Position numbers and translations under genes: made by a program. Shown piece by piece: positions 1-8,841 of a stretch of DNA of 64,000 nt. Origin of the DNA: Shimia sediminis. GTDB taxonomy: Bacteria; Pseudomonadota; Alphaproteobacteria; Rhodobacterales; Rhodobacteraceae. How positions within the stretch are numbered: position 1 is the stretch's first letter; each line of letters starts with the position of its first letter. The notes under the pieces were generated by a model that did not search any database, had not been told where the DNA came from, and worked only from the letters and a program-made list of their open reading frames with translations. The stretch spans positions 62,001-126,000 of the forward strand of contig NZ_RYZK01000009.1 in NCBI RefSeq assembly GCF_003990645.1, written 5' to 3'.

Positions 1-1356
<1,356 letters not shown>

Positions 1357-1425
1357 TTACCTCTTTAGGATATGTTTTGAAATCATGTGGTGGGCGGGTG
1401 CCCCGCCCTCGGTCAGCCCGGTGGC

Positions 1426-1713
1426 TTAGCCGATGATGCCCATGATGTCGGATTCTTTCATGATCAGCAGCTCTTCACCGTCGATGGTGATTTCGGTGCC
1501 CGACCATTTGCCAAACAGGACCTTGTCGCCTGCTTTGACGTCCAGCGCGATGCGGTCGCCATCGTCGTCACGCAGACCTGCGCCAACCGAGACGATCTCG
1601 CCTTCGGCAGGTTTTTCTTTTGCGCTATCGGGGATGATCAGGCCGCCTGCGGTTTTTTCGTCGCTTTCGGTACGACGAACCACAACGCGGTCATGCAGAG
1701 GTGTAAATGCCAT
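1426..1713 (-). CDS. groES: Co-chaperonin GroES, 10 kDa subunit
   Basis: Heptameric lid of the GroEL chamber. At 95 residues it has the standard length, begins [14 protein letters not shown], has the mobile loop [13 protein letters not shown] around residues 23-35 that contacts GroEL, and ends in the conserved [10 protein letters not shown]. It is the first gene of the groESL operon. A sigma-70-type promoter and a perfect CIRCE operator lie directly upstream, so repression by HrcA and induction by heat or misfolded protein is expected. Confidence 0.98.
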   Translation of the reverse strand: MAFTPLHDRVVVRRTESDEKTAGGLIIPDSAKEKPAEGEIVSVGAGLRDDDGDRIALDVKAGDKVLFGKWSGTEITIDGEELLIMKESDIMGIIG

Positions 1714-1766
1714 TGTCTAGGTTTCCCTAACTTTCAAGTTGTCTCCCTGACTCCTCAGCGGAGTCG

Positions 1767-1793
1767 TTAGCACTCCCAATCGGCGAGTGCTAA
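1767..1793 (-). promoter_or_regulatory. CIRCE operator for HrcA
   Basis: Perfect inverted repeat TTAGCACTC, 9-bp spacer, GAGTGCTAA, the canonical CIRCE layout. It sits 54 bp upstream of the groES start and directly after the predicted -10 box, where bound HrcA would block initiation. Confidence 0.96.
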
Positions 1794-1800
1794 CAGCGCA

Positions 1801-1829
1801 TAGCTAGGGGGTGCAATTCCCCGAGTCAA
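1801..1829 (-). promoter_or_regulatory. Predicted groESL promoter (sigma-70 type)
   Basis: On the minus strand a TTGACT -35 box is separated by exactly 17 bp from TAGCTA as -10. The start point would fall at about 1794, immediately before the CIRCE element. Spacing and position support it; the -10 is only a partial match. Confidence 0.7.
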
Positions 1830-1861
1830 CCTGATCGCAGGAAAAAATCGCAAGAGGCGGG

Positions 1862-2635
1862 TCAGCTTGCGCCTTCGGTCTTGATATGCACCACGGCACC
1901 GCAGTGTTTGCAGTGCACTGCGTCGCTGTCATGGCGGGTCAGACCGCAATGGTTGCAGGTTTGGTTCACCTTGCTCGGCATGACAATCACCCGCGCCAGA
2001 TGCAGGAACAGCGACACGCCGATCACCATGATCCCTATCGCCATCAACTTGCCGCCCACCGTGGTCGGAGTGATGTCTCCGTACCCCGTCGTGGTAAAGG
2101 TCGTGACTGTAAAATACAGCGCATCCACATAGGCCGAGACACCGTGCCGGTCCGTGACAAAAAACGTGAACACAGCCGAGGCCGTGGTGAACACAAAGAC
2201 CACCAGGTTCAGACCAGCAACGACGGCATCCTCACGCAGGCGAAAGAACCGGCTGGACCCGCGCAGGTCCTGCAACAGGTAGAAGGAATGCGCCAGACGC
2301 ATGCCCCTCAAAATACGCAGGAACGCCAGATCCACCGTCAGCAACGGGTTCAGCACCAAAGTGGCCAGCACGATGATGTCGGCCCAGACATAAACACGGG
2401 ACAAATGCTCCTTCTTGCTGGGGGCAATCCACAGTCGCGCAACAAAATCAAAAAAGATGATGATGGCCAGAATGCCGTTGATGATCTGCCTCAGCTCAGT
2501 CTTGGGAAAAGGCGTCACGGCAATGAAATAGATCATCGTCGCAAGATCAAAGGCGAACATGAAATAGCGGAACAGCACGGAACTGCGATCCGGCCCGGTG
2601 TAAAGCCTGTCGATGGATGTTTTGAACGTCGACAT
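1862..2635 (-). CDS. Voltage-gated-like potassium channel with C-terminal zinc ribbon
   Basis: A 257-residue six-helix ion channel subunit. Hydrophobic segments run from about residue 22 to 215. An S4-like stretch with spaced arginines (AFLRILRGMRLAHS) lies near 104-117, and the K+ selectivity filter TTTGYGD is at 181-187. The cytoplasmic tail carries two CxxC pairs (C227/C230 and C242/C245), a small zinc-ribbon-like knuckle in place of the usual RCK or cyclic-nucleotide domain. The start at 2635 was chosen because AGGAGGAAGAG lies just upstream and a longer version would run into the preceding gene. It is probably co-transcribed with the nuclease-like gene 13 bp upstream. K+ selectivity is well supported; gating by voltage is inferred. 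Confidence 0.88.
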   Translation of the reverse strand: MSTFKTSIDRLYTGPDRSSVLFRYFMFAFDLATMIYFIAVTPFPKTELRQIINGILAIIIFFDFVARLWIAPSKKEHLSRVYVWADIIVLATLVLNPLLTVDLAFLRILRGMRLAHSFYLLQDLRGSSRFFRLREDAVVAGLNLVVFVFTTASAVFTFFVTDRHGVSAYVDALYFTVTTFTTTGYGDITPTTVGGKLMAIGIMVIGVSLFLHLARVIVMPSKVNQTCNHCGLTRHDSDAVHCKHCGAVVHIKTEGAS

Positions 2636-2648
2636 CTGCTCTTCCTCC

Positions 2649-3311
2649 TCAGGCCTCACCTTGCCCGGCGGCCATGCGCCCAGCATCACTCAACCCATAG
2701 ACCCCGGTCGAAACCTTCTGAAACCACCCCAGATGATCCACGCGCATCATGCGTGTCGCCTGCTCAACCTCGGTTGCCTTAGCCACCTCTGCCCCCTTGC
2801 AGGGGCCGTTCTCGAGCAGGAACACCGCACAGCGCAGCATTTCCTGCTTATAGGCTGTGGTCACCGCCCCTCGCGTTCCGCCAAGGTTCGGGTCGCCGTC
2901 GCGGCGGTCAAACTCTTTCAGCAATGCGCCCTTGCGCGGACGAGATTTGCGCGGGCGAAATTCGACCGGATCGCAATGGGCCTGCACGTGCCCGTCTTCC
3001 AGCCGCACTGACAAGACCCCCACGCCCAGCCGCTTGCACAGCCCGATGTTGCCCTTGAACGTGCGCCACCCTGTCCGCCCCGACCAGCGCGGCACCGCGA
3101 CATAGACCCAGTCGGTCACGCTCTGCCGCGCCACTGCCTGCTGTAAGAGGGTCAGCGAAAACCCGGTCTTCAACTCGACAATCACCGGATCTTCATCGTC
3201 GCGGCGCGCCATCACATCTGCCGCGCCGACCTCGGCCTTGACGTCAAAGCCCCTGGCCTCGAGCCAGTCCTTGACCGGCGGATAGAGATCAGTTTCACGT
3301 AGTTTGCCCAT
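2649..3311 (-). CDS. DUF2161-type putative PD-(D/E)XK phosphodiesterase
   Basis: A 220-residue protein matching what I recall of the DUF2161/COG5482 family, predicted nuclease-fold proteins of unknown role. The N-terminal part has the signature of the fold: an Asp in GAADVMA (about residue 32) followed by ELK (46-48), so D...ExK. The C-terminal part is basic and ends in a winged-helix-like segment (KVSTGVYGLSDAG) that may bind DNA. Start MGKLRETDLY is preferred over an upstream ATG eight codons earlier because it matches a compact N-terminus; the ribosome site is weak. It shares a strand with and lies 13 bp from the K+ channel gene. The substrate is unknown. Confidence 0.72.
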   Translation of the reverse strand: MGKLRETDLYPPVKDWLEARGFDVKAEVGAADVMARRDDEDPVIVELKTGFSLTLLQQAVARQSVTDWVYVAVPRWSGRTGWRTFKGNIGLCKRLGVGVLSVRLEDGHVQAHCDPVEFRPRKSRPRKGALLKEFDRRDGDPNLGGTRGAVTTAYKQEMLRCAVFLLENGPCKGAEVAKATEVEQATRMMRVDHLGWFQKVSTGVYGLSDAGRMAAGQGEA

Positions 3312-3407
3312 GTCCCTGCATACCCCGTCCCGCACGCCCTGTGAATCCCCGCTTGCACCCGAACGGCCCGCATGCCACCCAAGACCCTAACAAAAGGGAG
3401 CAACACT

Positions 3408-4415
3408 ATGTGGCGCAGTCTGTTTTTTTGCCTTGGTCTGATGTGTGCAACGACCCCGCAAGCCGAATGCTCCGGCCCCTCAGACTTTGATGCGCTATCG
3501 CCCGAAATCCAGACCCAGCTGCGTGCCCAAAGCGAGCAAGCACCAAATGCCTCAGGCTTGTTGTGGCAGGTCGAAAAGAATGGCCACCGTTCGTACATCA
3601 TCGGCACCCTGCACCTGCCGGTGCCCCGTCTGGACGCAATCACCGCGCGGGTCGCGACGCTGATGCAGGACACGGATCAGTTGCTGCTGGAACTCACCCT
3701 TGCGGACGAAGCCGCCTTTCAGACCGCCCTCACCTCGGACCCGTCGTTGTTTCTGATTACCGAAGGCCCCAGCCTGATCGACCGTCTGGGTGAAGAGGCG
3801 TGGAACGACGTCGCCACCATCCTGAAATCCAGAGGCATACCAAGCTTCACCGCCGCGCGTTATCAACCATGGTTTCTCGGCCTCACGCTTGCCATCCCGC
3901 CCTGCGTCACTCAGGCCTTGCAGAACGGTGAACTTGGTCTGGATCGTCAACTCGAACAGATTGCCATGTCCGAACAATTGCCAACGGCTTCCTTGGACAC
4001 CGTTGATGGCCTTCTTGCGCTGTTCTCATCCGATCCCCTCGAAACCCAAGTCACCCAGATGAAAGACGCGATCAGCGCGGGCATTCTTGGGGAGAGTTCC
4101 GGACCCGCCACCATCATTGATCTCTATTTCAAGGAAGAGACCCAACTGATCTGGACGTACGAGGAATGGAAGGCATTGCAAACAGCCGAAGAGAACGGCG
4201 GGGGCGCCGAGGTAATCGCCAGCCAACTCAGAGACGTTGAACAGGGGTTGGTGATCGACCGCAATACAGCGTGGATGCAGACCCTCGTCGAATCTTTATC
4301 CAATGGCCCAACCACTGTCGCTGTCGGAGCTTTGCACCTGCCCGGCAAAGAGGGGCTTTTGGCGCAACTCAAAGCTCGGGGTTTCAGCGTGATGCGCGTA
4401 TCGCTCGACCCGTAA
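3408..4415 (+). CDS. TraB/PrgY/GumN family protein, exported
   Basis: A 335-residue protein with a signal peptide (MWRSLFFCLGLMCATTPQAEC), hence periplasmic. It has the paired family motifs GTLHLP near the N-terminus and GALHLPG near the C-terminus. Their conserved His and Glu residues are thought to form a metal site, as in the related Tiki metalloproteases. The bacterial substrate is not established. The ATG at 3408 follows AAGGGAG at good spacing; an ATG 12 codons upstream would weaken the signal peptide. It is a single gene between divergent and tandem neighbours. Confidence 0.82.
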   Translation: MWRSLFFCLGLMCATTPQAECSGPSDFDALSPEIQTQLRAQSEQAPNASGLLWQVEKNGHRSYIIGTLHLPVPRLDAITARVATLMQDTDQLLLELTLADEAAFQTALTSDPSLFLITEGPSLIDRLGEEAWNDVATILKSRGIPSFTAARYQPWFLGLTLAIPPCVTQALQNGELGLDRQLEQIAMSEQLPTASLDTVDGLLALFSSDPLETQVTQMKDAISAGILGESSGPATIIDLYFKEETQLIWTYEEWKALQTAEENGGGAEVIASQLRDVEQGLVIDRNTAWMQTLVESLSNGPTTVAVGALHLPGKEGLLAQLKARGFSVMRVSLDP

Positions 4416-4428
4416 GCGTGCAAAAATG

Positions 4429-4439
4429 CTGCATTGCAG
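4429..4439. promoter_or_regulatory. CTGC-N3-GCAG palindrome (PhaR-type site candidate)
   Basis: CTGCATTGCAG lies inside the longer perfect repeat TGCTGCATTGCAGCA (4427-4441). CTGC-N3-GCAG is, from memory, the reported recognition sequence of PhaR, the polyhydroxyalkanoate regulator of related alphaproteobacteria. It sits about 54 bp upstream of the predicted ppaC -35 box. A short palindrome like this can arise by chance. Confidence 0.35.
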
Positions 4440-4492
4440 CAACACAGTCACCTGAACGGGATGACTCGGGGTCGCAGCCCCCTGGGCGGGGC

Positions 4493-4521
4493 GTGACAAG
4501 CCCCCACCTTGCGCCTATAAG
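4493..4521 (+). promoter_or_regulatory. Predicted ppaC promoter
   Basis: GTGACA and TATAAG are separated by exactly 17 bp, 41 bp upstream of the pyrophosphatase start. The -10 lies at the centre of a 15-bp perfect palindrome (GCGCCTATAAGGCGC, 4511-4525), which could be an operator. Confidence 0.55.
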
Positions 4522-4561
4522 GCGCGCAAATCCGCGACATTCGACCAAGGAAACCTGATTC

Positions 4562-5482
4562 ATGACAACCCTCGTTTTTGGCCACAAATCCCCCGACACA
4601 GACTCGACCGGCTCGCCGCTGATCTGGGCCTGGTACCTCAATGAAATCAAAGGCGTTGACGCCAAGCCTGTTCTGCTGGGCCAGCCCAACACCGAAGCGG
4701 CCTTCATGCTGAACCGCTGGGGCTTTGAAATGCTCGACATCATCGAGGACGTGGCTGACGATCAGGCTTGCGTTGTTGTCGACACCAACAACCCGGCTGA
4801 GCTGCCCGCGAACATCAACGGTGCAGACGTTCAGGCCATCATCGACCACCACAAGCTGGTTGGCGGCCTGGAAACCAAAGGCCCGATCGACATCACCATT
4901 CGCCCGCTCGCCTGCACCGCCACCATCATGTATGACCTGATGGGTGATGACGCCGCCAAGATGCCGGAAAACATCAAGGGCGCGGCCCTGACCTGTATCC
5001 TGTCCGATACCCTGGAATTCCGCTCGCCGACCACCACCGACCGCGACCGCGAAGTGGTTGCCGCACTGGCCGCCGATCTGGGCGTCAATGTCACCGAATA
5101 CGCTGCGGAAATGTTCGCCGCCAAATCGGACGTGTCCGAGTTTTCGGACGCCGAACTGATCCGCATGGATTCGAAAGAATACGAAGTTGACGGCACCAAG
5201 TTCCGGGTTTCGGTTCTGGAGACCACCGCACCGGAGATCCCGCTGAACCGCAAGGACAGCCTGATGGAGACCTTCAAGACTGTCGCCGCCGAGGATGGCG
5301 TGGACGAAGTCCTGCTGTTCGTGGTCGACATCCTGAAAGAAGAGGCCACTCTGCTGGTCCCCAACGATCTGGTCAAAGGCGTGGCCGAGAAAAGCTTTGG
5401 CGCCACGGTTTCGGGCGACGCAGTTGTCCTGCCCGGCATCATGTCGCGCAAGAAACAGATCATCCCGAACCTCAAGGTCTGA
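4562..5482 (+). CDS. ppaC: Manganese-dependent inorganic pyrophosphatase (family II)
   Basis: Hydrolyses pyrophosphate to two phosphates in the cytoplasm, pulling biosynthetic reactions forward. The 306-residue length is typical for DHH-superfamily class C enzymes. Visible motifs are GHKSPDTDS (His8, Asp12, Asp14), VVDTNNP (Asp74), DHH (95-97) and the C-terminal SRKKQ (295-299) that binds phosphate. A ribosome site AAGGAAA precedes the ATG. It is a single gene with its own promoter and a strong hairpin terminator after the stop. Confidence 0.96.
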   Translation: MTTLVFGHKSPDTDSTGSPLIWAWYLNEIKGVDAKPVLLGQPNTEAAFMLNRWGFEMLDIIEDVADDQACVVVDTNNPAELPANINGADVQAIIDHHKLVGGLETKGPIDITIRPLACTATIMYDLMGDDAAKMPENIKGAALTCILSDTLEFRSPTTTDRDREVVAALAADLGVNVTEYAAEMFAAKSDVSEFSDAELIRMDSKEYEVDGTKFRVSVLETTAPEIPLNRKDSLMETFKTVAAEDGVDEVLLFVVDILKEEATLLVPNDLVKGVAEKSFGATVSGDAVVLPGIMSRKKQIIPNLKV

Positions 5483-5506
5483 TCGACCTTTCCACGCGGT
5501 AACTTC

Positions 5507-5538
5507 AAAGGGCGCCCCGAAATCGAGGCGCCCTTTTT
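5507..5538 (+). terminator. Rho-independent terminator after ppaC
   Basis: A 10-bp perfect stem AAAGGGCGCC/GGCGCCCTTT with a 10-nt loop, running into TTTTT. It lies 25 bp past the ppaC stop. Confidence 0.9.
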
Positions 5539-5557
5539 CGACTCCCGTGAGTGGTGG

Positions 5558-6358
5558 TTATCCCAGAGCCGAGTAGGGGTCTTCAACGCCGTAAAAGACG
5601 CCGGCATCGACGGTGATGTCATCGGCCGTGAGCTGGTGGTTGTGAACAATGACCTGCCCAACGTCATCACCGTCATGCGCGCCGCCATTGCCGCCTTGGT
5701 TGCTGACGAAATTCAGGATTGTGTCAATGTCGCCATCCCGATCCACATCGGCATATTCGATCGAGCCCAGCTGCACCGTGTGACCCGCGAACACCAGTGT
5801 ATCCTCATCAGGATTGTAATCGGTCACATGCTTCCTGCCGATCGATTCAACCCAATGATCGTGCACATTGTCATTCTCACCAGCAACACCGTTCATTGAG
5901 TAATCAACGTCCCCATTGGCATCGCGGTGCTTGTCGAGGATTTCGTCCTTGGCGTCGATCAGCCAGCGGAATTCGAAAGTGTCCGCGCCGGATCCACCGC
6001 TGAGATAGTCGGTGTCTGCCACGGGCTCTCCCGCATTTACTGATCCGTTTGCGTCCTGTGCGGGAACGGGCTCACCCGCCCATGAGAACGCCAGCAACAG
6101 GTCATCCCCTGCGCCGCCATACAGCATGTCCTTGCCTGCGCCGCCTTCCAGAACGTCATTGCCAGAACCACCGAACAACCGGTCGTTGCCCTCACCACCA
6201 TAAAGGTGATCATTGCCGCTGCCGCCAACCAGCTTGTCCCGGCCAGCGCCACCGCTCAGCAGGTCATCCCCACCCTGCCCTTTCAGTACGTCATCGCCTG
6301 CGCCCCCAAAGAAGCTGTCAGCGTTGATGGTTCCGTTCCTGAATATACCTGCGACCAT
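5558..6358 (-). CDS. Small RTX (hemolysin-type calcium-binding repeat) protein
   Basis: A 266-residue acidic protein. Residues about 18-92 are eight consecutive glycine/aspartate nonapeptides of the GGxGxDxLx type (GGSGNDHLYG, GGEGNDRLFG and similar), which form a Ca2+-binding parallel beta-roll. A further GGSGADTFEF repeat follows, then an Asp-rich tail with DVDRDGDIDT. RTX proteins are exported by type I secretion through an uncleaved C-terminal signal; no transporter is in this window. The start MVAGIFRNG is chosen for its AGAGGA ribosome site over an upstream ATG. No enzymatic domain is visible, so it may be a structural or surface protein. Confidence 0.85.
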   Translation of the reverse strand: MVAGIFRNGTINADSFFGGAGDDVLKGQGGDDLLSGGAGRDKLVGGSGNDHLYGGEGNDRLFGGSGNDVLEGGAGKDMLYGGAGDDLLLAFSWAGEPVPAQDANGSVNAGEPVADTDYLSGGSGADTFEFRWLIDAKDEILDKHRDANGDVDYSMNGVAGENDNVHDHWVESIGRKHVTDYNPDEDTLVFAGHTVQLGSIEYADVDRDGDIDTILNFVSNQGGNGGAHDGDDVGQVIVHNHQLTADDITVDAGVFYGVEDPYSALG

Positions 6359-6488
6359 GATTTCGATCCTCTTGTGATTGCTTGAAATCAAAGTCGTAGC
6401 GGCAAAGCCCGCCCCGTCGAAGGCCGCACGATATGCCGAATTATGCCAGAGCTTGCCGCGTGCTTGCCCTATCGCCGCGCTGATCCGC

Positions 6489-7121
6489 TCAGGACATACT
6501 AAGCGAGTCTTGTGGCTCCTGAGACATCATAAACACCTTCGCCTCCGCCGGAGACGGGTTCATGACGTCGTGCTCATAGGCGCTGAATATGCCGATTTCG
6601 CCCGAGGCAAGTTCCTTGGGCAACAGGGTTGCGGTGACCGTACCGCCCAAGGACACGCGCCCCGCATTCACTGCCGGAGCATGTACCAAAGTGGCAAAGG
6701 GCACTTTACCTTCAAAGAAACCACTTTCTTCAAGGCTTTTCAGCGTGATCGCCATCAGGCCCTTGTTCTCGACGATCTCGTCCGCGTGAAGCCCGATGAG
6801 ATCATCATGCTTCGAGGATTTGGCCAACTCTTCATGAAACCGCGGTGACGATGCGCGCAGGTATCCCTCGCGATCCCACAGGGCGACCACGGACTTGCCC
6901 TGATCCAGGGCCAGCCGCATCAGCGCATCCGTGCTGTTTGCATTCTTTAGACCGACTTCTTCAAGGATGCGTTGGCGGGCATGCGGACCCGGCACACGGC
7001 GCCCTGCCTCCCAACGGCTCACTGTGGATTGCGTGACGCAGAAATCCTGTGCCATTGCCTCTTGTTTAAGACCAAGACGCTCGCGGTAAAGTTTGCAAAG
7101 ATGTGCCCAATCCAATTTCAT
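6489..7121 (-). CDS. XRE-family transcriptional regulator with C-terminal sensor-like domain
   Basis: A 210-residue cytoplasmic DNA-binding protein. The N-terminal helix-turn-helix spans about residues 10-55 (LGLKQEAMAQDFCVTQSTVSRWEAG), followed from about 70 by a segment resembling a PAS-type fold (VVALWDREGYLRASSPRFHEEL). The family binds operator DNA; the ligand is unknown. The ATG at 7121 follows AGGGAGA. It lies on the same strand as and 130 bp upstream of the RTX gene, which makes that gene a possible target. Confidence 0.8.
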   Translation of the reverse strand: MKLDWAHLCKLYRERLGLKQEAMAQDFCVTQSTVSRWEAGRRVPGPHARQRILEEVGLKNANSTDALMRLALDQGKSVVALWDREGYLRASSPRFHEELAKSSKHDDLIGLHADEIVENKGLMAITLKSLEESGFFEGKVPFATLVHAPAVNAGRVSLGGTVTATLLPKELASGEIGIFSAYEHDVMNPSPAEAKVFMMSQEPQDSLSMS

Positions 7122-7246
7122 ATCGTGTCTCCCTAAGTCGTGGCGAGCCACCGTGAAATCAGCCCTTTGTGCAGCGACTGAAATCCGTTGCTTTCCAATA
7201 AATATATGGGGATTGCAGGGTGCGAAATTAAGTCATTCGCCTCCGA

Positions 7247-8146
7247 TTACGCCATTTTACGCGGCGTTATTTCAACGCGATCTTGCGGCATGCGGTCTTC
7301 CGCCAACCACGCCCAAATTTCCTGCCAAATGGCCTCTCGTCCCCGCAAGAACGCAGCAGAGTGTCCGATACTGCGCAGGCCATAGTCCGACGGGCGCCGA
7401 TACACGATACTGGCGGGGGCAGAGGGCAGCCAGCTCAGCACATCGCGCGAGGCACGATCGGTCGCCACATTGTCATCGCTGAACACCCACGAACAGACCG
7501 GAGTTGTCACCTTGTCAAATTGGTGCGGCCAGCGCCCTTCTTCCAACTCGGGCAATAGATAGCTGCGCCGCGAGCTCCACCGCCGCCAGGCGCGAAAGAC
7601 CTTAGGCGGCAATGGTTCCCATTTCAGCCCCAGCGGTTTGAAGTATCCCCAGCGTTTCAACGAGAAACTGCCCATGATCCACCAGAAATACAGTTCCAGC
7701 GGCCAGTATCTCGGTTTGTGCAACCCCCAATATCCGCTGCCAACACAGACAAAGGCATTGCGGGCAATTTGATCGTGATTGGGCATGAACCCGACGAACT
7801 GCCCGCCAACACTATGTCCGATATGCGTGAGTGGCAGCCCCGGTGCAGCATCAGCCAGAACGTTCAACGCTGCGGCCATGTCATACCGGCCCCAATCGGG
7901 GTACTCGATACCCGAGGCCCCGAGATTGTCCGAGCCTGAGTCTCCGATCCCACGGTAGTCATAGGTCAGGACGATGGCCCCCTGCTCGGCCAACCACGCT
8001 GCGATATGTCGATAGAACCGCCTTGGAAAGCCGGTCCCGGCCGAGATCAGAATCGCCACCCTGGGGGCCTGACCACGATAAAGATCACCGGTGAGCGTCC
8101 ATCCATCTGCAGCTTCGAACGTGATCTGTTCCACTGTGCTGGTCAT
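7247..8146 (-). CDS. Alpha/beta hydrolase (COG4757-like)
   Basis: A 299-residue serine hydrolase of the alpha/beta fold. It has an oxyanion-side motif SAGTGFP near 35-41, the strand-loop YDYRGIGDSG, and the nucleophile elbow GHSVGG with Ser112. A C-terminal GHSAAF may supply the catalytic His. No signal peptide is seen, so it is cytoplasmic. Its start overlaps the stop of the upstream MarR gene by 4 bp (ATGA), so the two are translationally coupled and the hydrolase is probably under that regulator. The substrate is unknown. Confidence 0.82.
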   Translation of the reverse strand: MTSTVEQITFEAADGWTLTGDLYRGQAPRVAILISAGTGFPRRFYRHIAAWLAEQGAIVLTYDYRGIGDSGSDNLGASGIEYPDWGRYDMAAALNVLADAAPGLPLTHIGHSVGGQFVGFMPNHDQIARNAFVCVGSGYWGLHKPRYWPLELYFWWIMGSFSLKRWGYFKPLGLKWEPLPPKVFRAWRRWSSRRSYLLPELEEGRWPHQFDKVTTPVCSWVFSDDNVATDRASRDVLSWLPSAPASIVYRRPSDYGLRSIGHSAAFLRGREAIWQEIWAWLAEDRMPQDRVEITPRKMA

Positions 8147-8589
8147 GTCGCGCCCTCCTCGACGATTTCTTCGGCATACTCGGCCACATGGGTCAGAAAC
8201 CGGGCAATGACCTTTTGTTCCGCCGCATCAAACGGCGCTAGCAGGGTTGCGTTCCATCCGCTGACCATAGGCCGACTTTTGGCCACCAAGGCACGCGCGT
8301 CTCCCGCCAGAAAGAGCCGCACAATGCGCCCGTCGCCCTCGCCAGAGCCACGCCTCACCAGACCGCGCTCCTCCATCCGGTCGATCAACCCACTGAGCGA
8401 GGATTTCCCAAGCGACAGCGCATCGGCCACTTCACCAAGAGTCAGCCCCTCTTGGCGCTCTAACAGGAACAACACGCCCTGCTGGGTCATCGACAGGCCC
8501 GCATCCCGTCGAGATCGTCGATCCACGGCCCGGATCAGCGCCGTATGCGCCTTGTGAACGAGAAAGAAGACCTTGGGAGGGCGTGTCAT
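8143..8589 (-). CDS. MarR-family transcriptional regulator
   Basis: A 148-residue winged-helix dimeric regulator. The recognition region reads LTLGEVADALSLGKSSLSGLIDRMEERGLV, typical of MarR, followed by a basic wing RRGSGEGDGR. It probably responds to a small ligand, perhaps the substrate of the hydrolase translated in overlap downstream. The start MTRPPKVFF is preferred because family members begin near this point. An ATG 20 codons earlier would place a double operator-like repeat inside the coding region. No clear ribosome site precedes the chosen start, so translation may be leaderless or weak. Confidence 0.85.
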   Translation of the reverse strand: MTRPPKVFFLVHKAHTALIRAVDRRSRRDAGLSMTQQGVLFLLERQEGLTLGEVADALSLGKSSLSGLIDRMEERGLVRRGSGEGDGRIVRLFLAGDARALVAKSRPMVSGWNATLLAPFDAAEQKVIARFLTHVAEYAEEIVEEGAT

Positions 8590-8592
8590 GAT

Positions 8593-8632
8593 ATTTCGTA
8601 TCCGAACTTGTTCATCTATTTCGTATACGAAC
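8593..8632. promoter_or_regulatory. Paired operator-like repeats upstream of the MarR gene
   Basis: The 15-bp sequence ATTTCGTATCCGAAC (8593-8607) recurs as ATTTCGTATACGAAC (8618-8632) with 14 of 15 bases identical and a 25-bp period. The second copy contains the perfect palindrome TTCGTATACGAA (8620-8631). Two palindromic copies directly before a marR start suggest autoregulation. Confidence 0.7.
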
Positions 8633-8723
8633 AAACTCACGCCGATCAATGCATTGCCGAGATGACGTTGCTGCCCCCATTCTCGGACGCCTCGCGGCCC
8701 CAGGCCCGCCTGCCGCGTGTTGC

Positions 8724-8756
8724 ACCGACGTAATACCGACGTGATACCGACGCGAT
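8724..8756. repeat. Tandem 11-bp repeat, three units
   Basis: Three consecutive copies of ACCGACG[TC][AG]AT in a non-coding stretch between the MarR gene and the HAD gene. The same unit occurs again in tandem at 39427-39464. Confidence 0.85.
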
Positions 8757-8841
8757 GCAGATCACCGTTTTCGCTGGATTAGCCGGCCTGCCTTTGCCAT
8801 ACCTCGCAGGGCAGCGCCCCCGGCCTACAGGACACCTGACC

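Noticed and set aside
8724-8756. CRISPR-like array
   Set aside because: Units are 11 bp and contiguous with no spacers.
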